Shown: in pieces, positions 61,338 to 64,000 of the stretch | Layout of the letters: the number at the start of each line of letters is the position of its first letter | Position numbering within the stretch: position 1 is the stretch's first letter | DNA from: Brevibacillus reuszeri | GTDB lineage: Bacteria; Bacillota; Bacilli; Brevibacillales; Brevibacillaceae | Reading direction: 5' to 3' | Length of the DNA: 64,000 bases | Assembly (NCBI RefSeq): GCF_001187725.1 | Contig: NZ_LGIQ01000009.1 | Span: 1,058,547-1,122,546, forward strand | Program-made: the position numbers and the translations under genes | The notes under the pieces: model-generated | What the model was told of the DNA's origin: nothing | The model's database searches: none | The model's input: the letters and a program-made list of their open reading frames with translations, nothing else

Positions 61338-63146
61338 TTACTCTCCCACGAGCTGCTCCATCTCTTCTAGCAGCCCTTTGAATACACTCAGTGCCTCTGC
61401 GATTGGTGCTGCAGATGTCATGTCTACGCCCGCTGTTTTGAGCAAATTCAACGGATAATTGGAGCTACCGCCCTTGAGGAATTGCAGGTATCGATCAACA
61501 GCCGGTTGCCCCTCCTCCAAAATCTGCTTGGAGAGTGAGGTCGCTGCTGAGAAGCCTGTCGCGTATTTGTAGACATAGAAGTTGCGGTAAAAGTGAGGAA
61601 TTCGCGCCCACTCCAAATCAACCTCTTCGTCAACGACCATATCCGGTCCATGATACGCTACATTCAATTTCCGATAAATTTCACTCAGGGAGTCAGCAGT
61701 GAGCGGCTCCTCCTGCTCTTCTTTTGCATGGACAATCTTCTCGAATTCAGCAAACATCGTTTGACGGAACACCGTACCGCGGAACTGCTCCAAGTAGTAG
61801 TTAATCAAGTACATCCGCTGTTTTTTGTCGGTCGTGGTTTCGAGCAGATGATTCATCAATAGAGCCTCGTTCAGCGTAGAGGCCACTTCGGCTACAAAGA
61901 TTTTATAATCTGCATACGTGTAAGGCTGTGCATGGTTCGAATGATAGCTATGCAGCGCATGTCCCATTTCGTGTGCGAGGGTAAACATGTTGTTGACGTT
62001 ATCCTGGTAGTTCATCAGCACGAAAGGATGGGTCGTATAGGCTCCCCATGAGTAGGCACCGCTCGTTTTCCCTGCATTTTCATATACGTCAATCCAGCCA
62101 TTGCTGAAGCCCTCTTCCAAAATGCTGCCGTACTCTTCTCCAAGCGGGTGGAGAGCTTCCTTAATCGTTGATACTGCTTGATCATAGGGGATATTCATCT
62201 CCACTTCAGGTACGATCGGAACATAGAGATCGTACATGTGGAGCTCATCTACACCAAGCAGCTTTTTGCGAAGCGCAATATAACGATGCATCAGTGGCAA
62301 ATGCTCGCGAACCGTCGCAATCAAATTGTCGTACACAGACAAATCCACATTGTCAGCGAACAGCGCAGCATACAAAGCAGATGGATACTTACGTGTACGG
62401 GCGTAGAAAACATCACCTTTGATCGCCGAGGTCAGCGACGCTGCAATTGTATTCCGGAATTTGCCGTATGTCTCGTACAATGCCTCAAATGCCTCTTTGC
62501 GTACACGGCGATCCTTGCTCTCCATGAACTGTATATAACGGCCTTTCGTCAGCTCGACTTCTTCCCCATTCTCATCCGTAATCATCGGGAATTTCATATC
62601 GGCATTGTTTAGCATCCCATAAATTTTGGACGGTGCTGAAGCAAGCTCACTCATGTTTGCAAGCAGCGCCTCTTCCTCCGAAGATAACGTATGTGGCTGA
62701 AAACGCATGATTTCATCCAATAGAATGCGATAATGCGCAAGGCCCGCCTCCTCTTCGATCCACTTCTGTAGCTCATCATTGGAGATAGCAAGAATCTCCG
62801 GCTGTATGTACGAAATAGCGCCGTATGCCTGTGTGCTCAGGCCTGTCGCACGATCGGTAAGCCCTTGATACGTGCTGTTGGCATTGTCCTCATCACGTCT
62901 CATCCGTGCATATACGTATACCTGATCAAGGGTCTTGAGCAGCTCATCTTGCAGCGTCAACGCTTGTAGCAGGTTTTTACCCGATTGTCCCAGCGTACCT
63001 TTCAGTGCTGCTATTTGATCAGCGAGTTGCTTTCCTTTTTGAACGTCTTTTTCCCAATCAGCATCGCTTGGATAAATATCTTCCAAACGCCATTTGTATT
63101 CAGCGGGGACGTCACTGCGTTTAGGCAGTGTTTTGCTTTTGTTCAC
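61338..63146 (-). CDS. pepF: Oligoendopeptidase F
   Basis: A 602-residue M3-family metallopeptidase that cleaves oligopeptides of about 7-17 residues in the cytoplasm. The zinc motif HEMGH is His392, Glu393 and His396, with the third ligand Glu in VAEVASTLNEALL about 25-30 residues on. The N-terminal helical part holds the usual DVPAEYKWRLEDIYPSDADW. It starts with GTG at 63146, eight bases after AGGGAG. It is monocistronic. The length is typical for the family. Confidence 0.96.
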   Translation of the reverse strand: MNKSKTLPKRSDVPAEYKWRLEDIYPSDADWEKDVQKGKQLADQIAALKGTLGQSGKNLLQALTLQDELLKTLDQVYVYARMRRDEDNANSTYQGLTDRATGLSTQAYGAISYIQPEILAISNDELQKWIEEEAGLAHYRILLDEIMRFQPHTLSSEEEALLANMSELASAPSKIYGMLNNADMKFPMITDENGEEVELTKGRYIQFMESKDRRVRKEAFEALYETYGKFRNTIAASLTSAIKGDVFYARTRKYPSALYAALFADNVDLSVYDNLIATVREHLPLMHRYIALRKKLLGVDELHMYDLYVPIVPEVEMNIPYDQAVSTIKEALHPLGEEYGSILEEGFSNGWIDVYENAGKTSGAYSWGAYTTHPFVLMNYQDNVNNMFTLAHEMGHALHSYHSNHAQPYTYADYKIFVAEVASTLNEALLMNHLLETTTDKKQRMYLINYYLEQFRGTVFRQTMFAEFEKIVHAKEEQEEPLTADSLSEIYRKLNVAYHGPDMVVDEEVDLEWARIPHFYRNFYVYKYATGFSAATSLSKQILEEGQPAVDRYLQFLKGGSSNYPLNLLKTAGVDMTSAAPIAEALSVFKGLLEEMEQLVGE

Positions 63147-63280
63147 CGTGATCACTCCCTCGGATTGATGTCTCCTATGGTCAAATCATCCATATTCTTA
63201 TCCTATCCTATTATGTTATTCGGTTCAAATGAGAAGAACATCTTTCTCGCAACGAATCATGGGGAGAGTAGCTTCCACAA

Positions 63281-63318
63281 GAAAAAAGCTGAGCTCTCCC
63301 TTTTGGAAAAGTCAGCTT
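63281..63318 (-). terminator. Terminator of the UDP-glucose dehydrogenase gene
   Basis: Minus-strand stem AGCTGA ... TCAGCT followed by TTTTTTC; the stop codon of the gene lies inside the left arm. Confidence 0.75.
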
Positions 63319-64000
63319 CTGCCTACGCCTGTATAGTGAAAGCCCGCTTCCCTCACTTCATTCATTGGCCATGCGTTGCGACCATCAAATAAGGCAGGCT
63401 GTGCCATGTTCGCATGAATTACACTCCAGGGAAGCTGGATACATTCCTTCCACTCCGTAATCAATAAAGCGGCATGGGCGCCCTTACAGGCTTCTTCCGG
63501 CGTATCGAAGTACGTAACCTCGGGATGCAGCTTTTGAACTGCTGGTGCTGCAATCGGATCATATGCGCGGATTTCCGCTCCGCTCTTTTTTAATTCCTCT
63601 ATAATCGTAAGTGACGGAGCTTCCCTTATGTCGTCCGTATCAGGCTTGAAGGCGAGCCCAAGCAAAGCGATTTGTTTATCTTTCAACTCAGGGATGTGTT
63701 TTCTCACCTGCTGCATAAACCAGACAGGCTGGGACCGATTAACTTCGCGAACTTTATCCAGCAGGCTTAAAGATACTCCCTTTTCTTGTGCAAGCTGGAG
63801 CAAGGCAATCGTGTCTTTGGGAAAACAGGAACCTCCGTAGCCTACACCTGCCCGTAAAAATTCGGGTCCAATCCTGCTGTCGAGTCCCATGCCCTGTGCC
63901 ACTGTCAAAATATCAGTTCCAAGCACAGTACTCAGCCGAGAAAGCTCGTTCATAAACGAAATCCGGGTTGCCAAGAAGGCGTTTGAAGCGTACTTGATCA
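63312..64000 (-). CDS. ugd: UDP-glucose 6-dehydrogenase (5' part outside window)
   Basis: The C-terminal 229 residues or so of a nucleotide-sugar dehydrogenase that oxidises UDP-glucose to UDP-glucuronate for teichuronic acid or capsule synthesis. The frame is open to the window end (IKYASNAFLATRISFMNE). The catalytic Cys lies in GVGYGGSCFPKDT, and LGLAFKPDTDDIREAPS is the C-terminal domain signature. It could also be a UDP-N-acetyl-mannosamine dehydrogenase, but FKPDTDD is closest to Ugd/TuaD. Upstream context is not visible. Confidence 0.93.
   Translation of the reverse strand, partial: IKYASNAFLATRISFMNELSRLSTVLGTDILTVAQGMGLDSRIGPEFLRAGVGYGGSCFPKDTIALLQLAQEKGVSLSLLDKVREVNRSQPVWFMQQVRKHIPELKDKQIALLGLAFKPDTDDIREAPSLTIIEELKKSGAEIRAYDPIAAPAVQKLHPEVTYFDTPEEACKGAHAALLITEWKECIQLPWSVIHANMAQPALFDGRNAWPMNEVREAGFHYTGVGRS

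Overview
The window looks like a chromosomal segment of a spore-forming member of the Bacillota, most likely Paenibacillaceae and Brevibacillus-like. This is an inference from gene content and style, not from a marker gene. The pointers are strong AGGAGG-type ribosome binding sites, several TTG and GTG starts, an ECF transporter ATPase pair, a YheC/D spore-coat-type ATP-grasp protein, a YheO/DauR-type regulator, an RND pump with a lipoprotein adaptor, oligoendopeptidase F and UDP-glucose dehydrogenase. I saw no tRNA, rRNA, CRISPR array, insertion sequence or phage gene. Most genes lie on the minus strand, and many operons end in clear rho-independent terminators.

Layout. 1-6.4 kb: ecfA1/ecfA2 (cut by the window edge), two tiny ORFs, an operon of a nitrilase and two GNAT-type proteins, a carbamoylase-type amidohydrolase and a small orphan gene. 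6.4-12.4 kb: an ABC-F ATPase, a 38-residue ORF, and a sulfate ABC operon (binding protein, cysT, cysW, cysA) behind a near-consensus promoter. 12.5-23 kb: a FUSC-family membrane protein broken by an in-frame TGA, a chemotaxis receptor, a small haem-copper-oxidase-like membrane protein, dut, trhO, an amidase, an isolated LRR-like gene and a small membrane protein.

23.4-37 kb is one continuous minus-strand operon of twelve genes: YheO/DauR-type regulator, D-threonine-aldolase/D-serine-dehydratase-like PLP enzyme, ornithine-cyclodeaminase-like enzyme, M19 dipeptidase, five-gene peptide ABC importer, S12 serine hydrolase, M42 aminopeptidase and a second S12 hydrolase. I read it as an uptake and breakdown pathway for peptides containing D-amino acids.

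37.4-41.9 kb: a GNAT gene, then a divergent LysR / DASS transporter / archaeal-type phosphoglycerate mutase unit. 41.85-45.4 kb is the most unusual region. It encodes a 35-residue peptide with an excellent ribosome binding site, two GNAT-fold proteins that look like paralogues, and between them an ABC exporter fused to a C-terminal cyclic-nucleotide-binding domain. A second candidate peptide of 31 residues sits at the 5' end. I propose an undescribed peptide modification and export cassette.

45.5-64 kb: a YheC/D-type ATP-grasp gene, an RluA-type pseudouridine synthase, a thioredoxin-like protein, a His/Lys-rich secreted protein with an MPKTG motif followed by a lipoprotein-type class F sortase, LysR divergent from leuCD, an acyl-CoA synthetase, YajQ, an atypical SDR, an RND pump with adaptor, pepF, and the 3' part of a UDP-glucose dehydrogenase gene.
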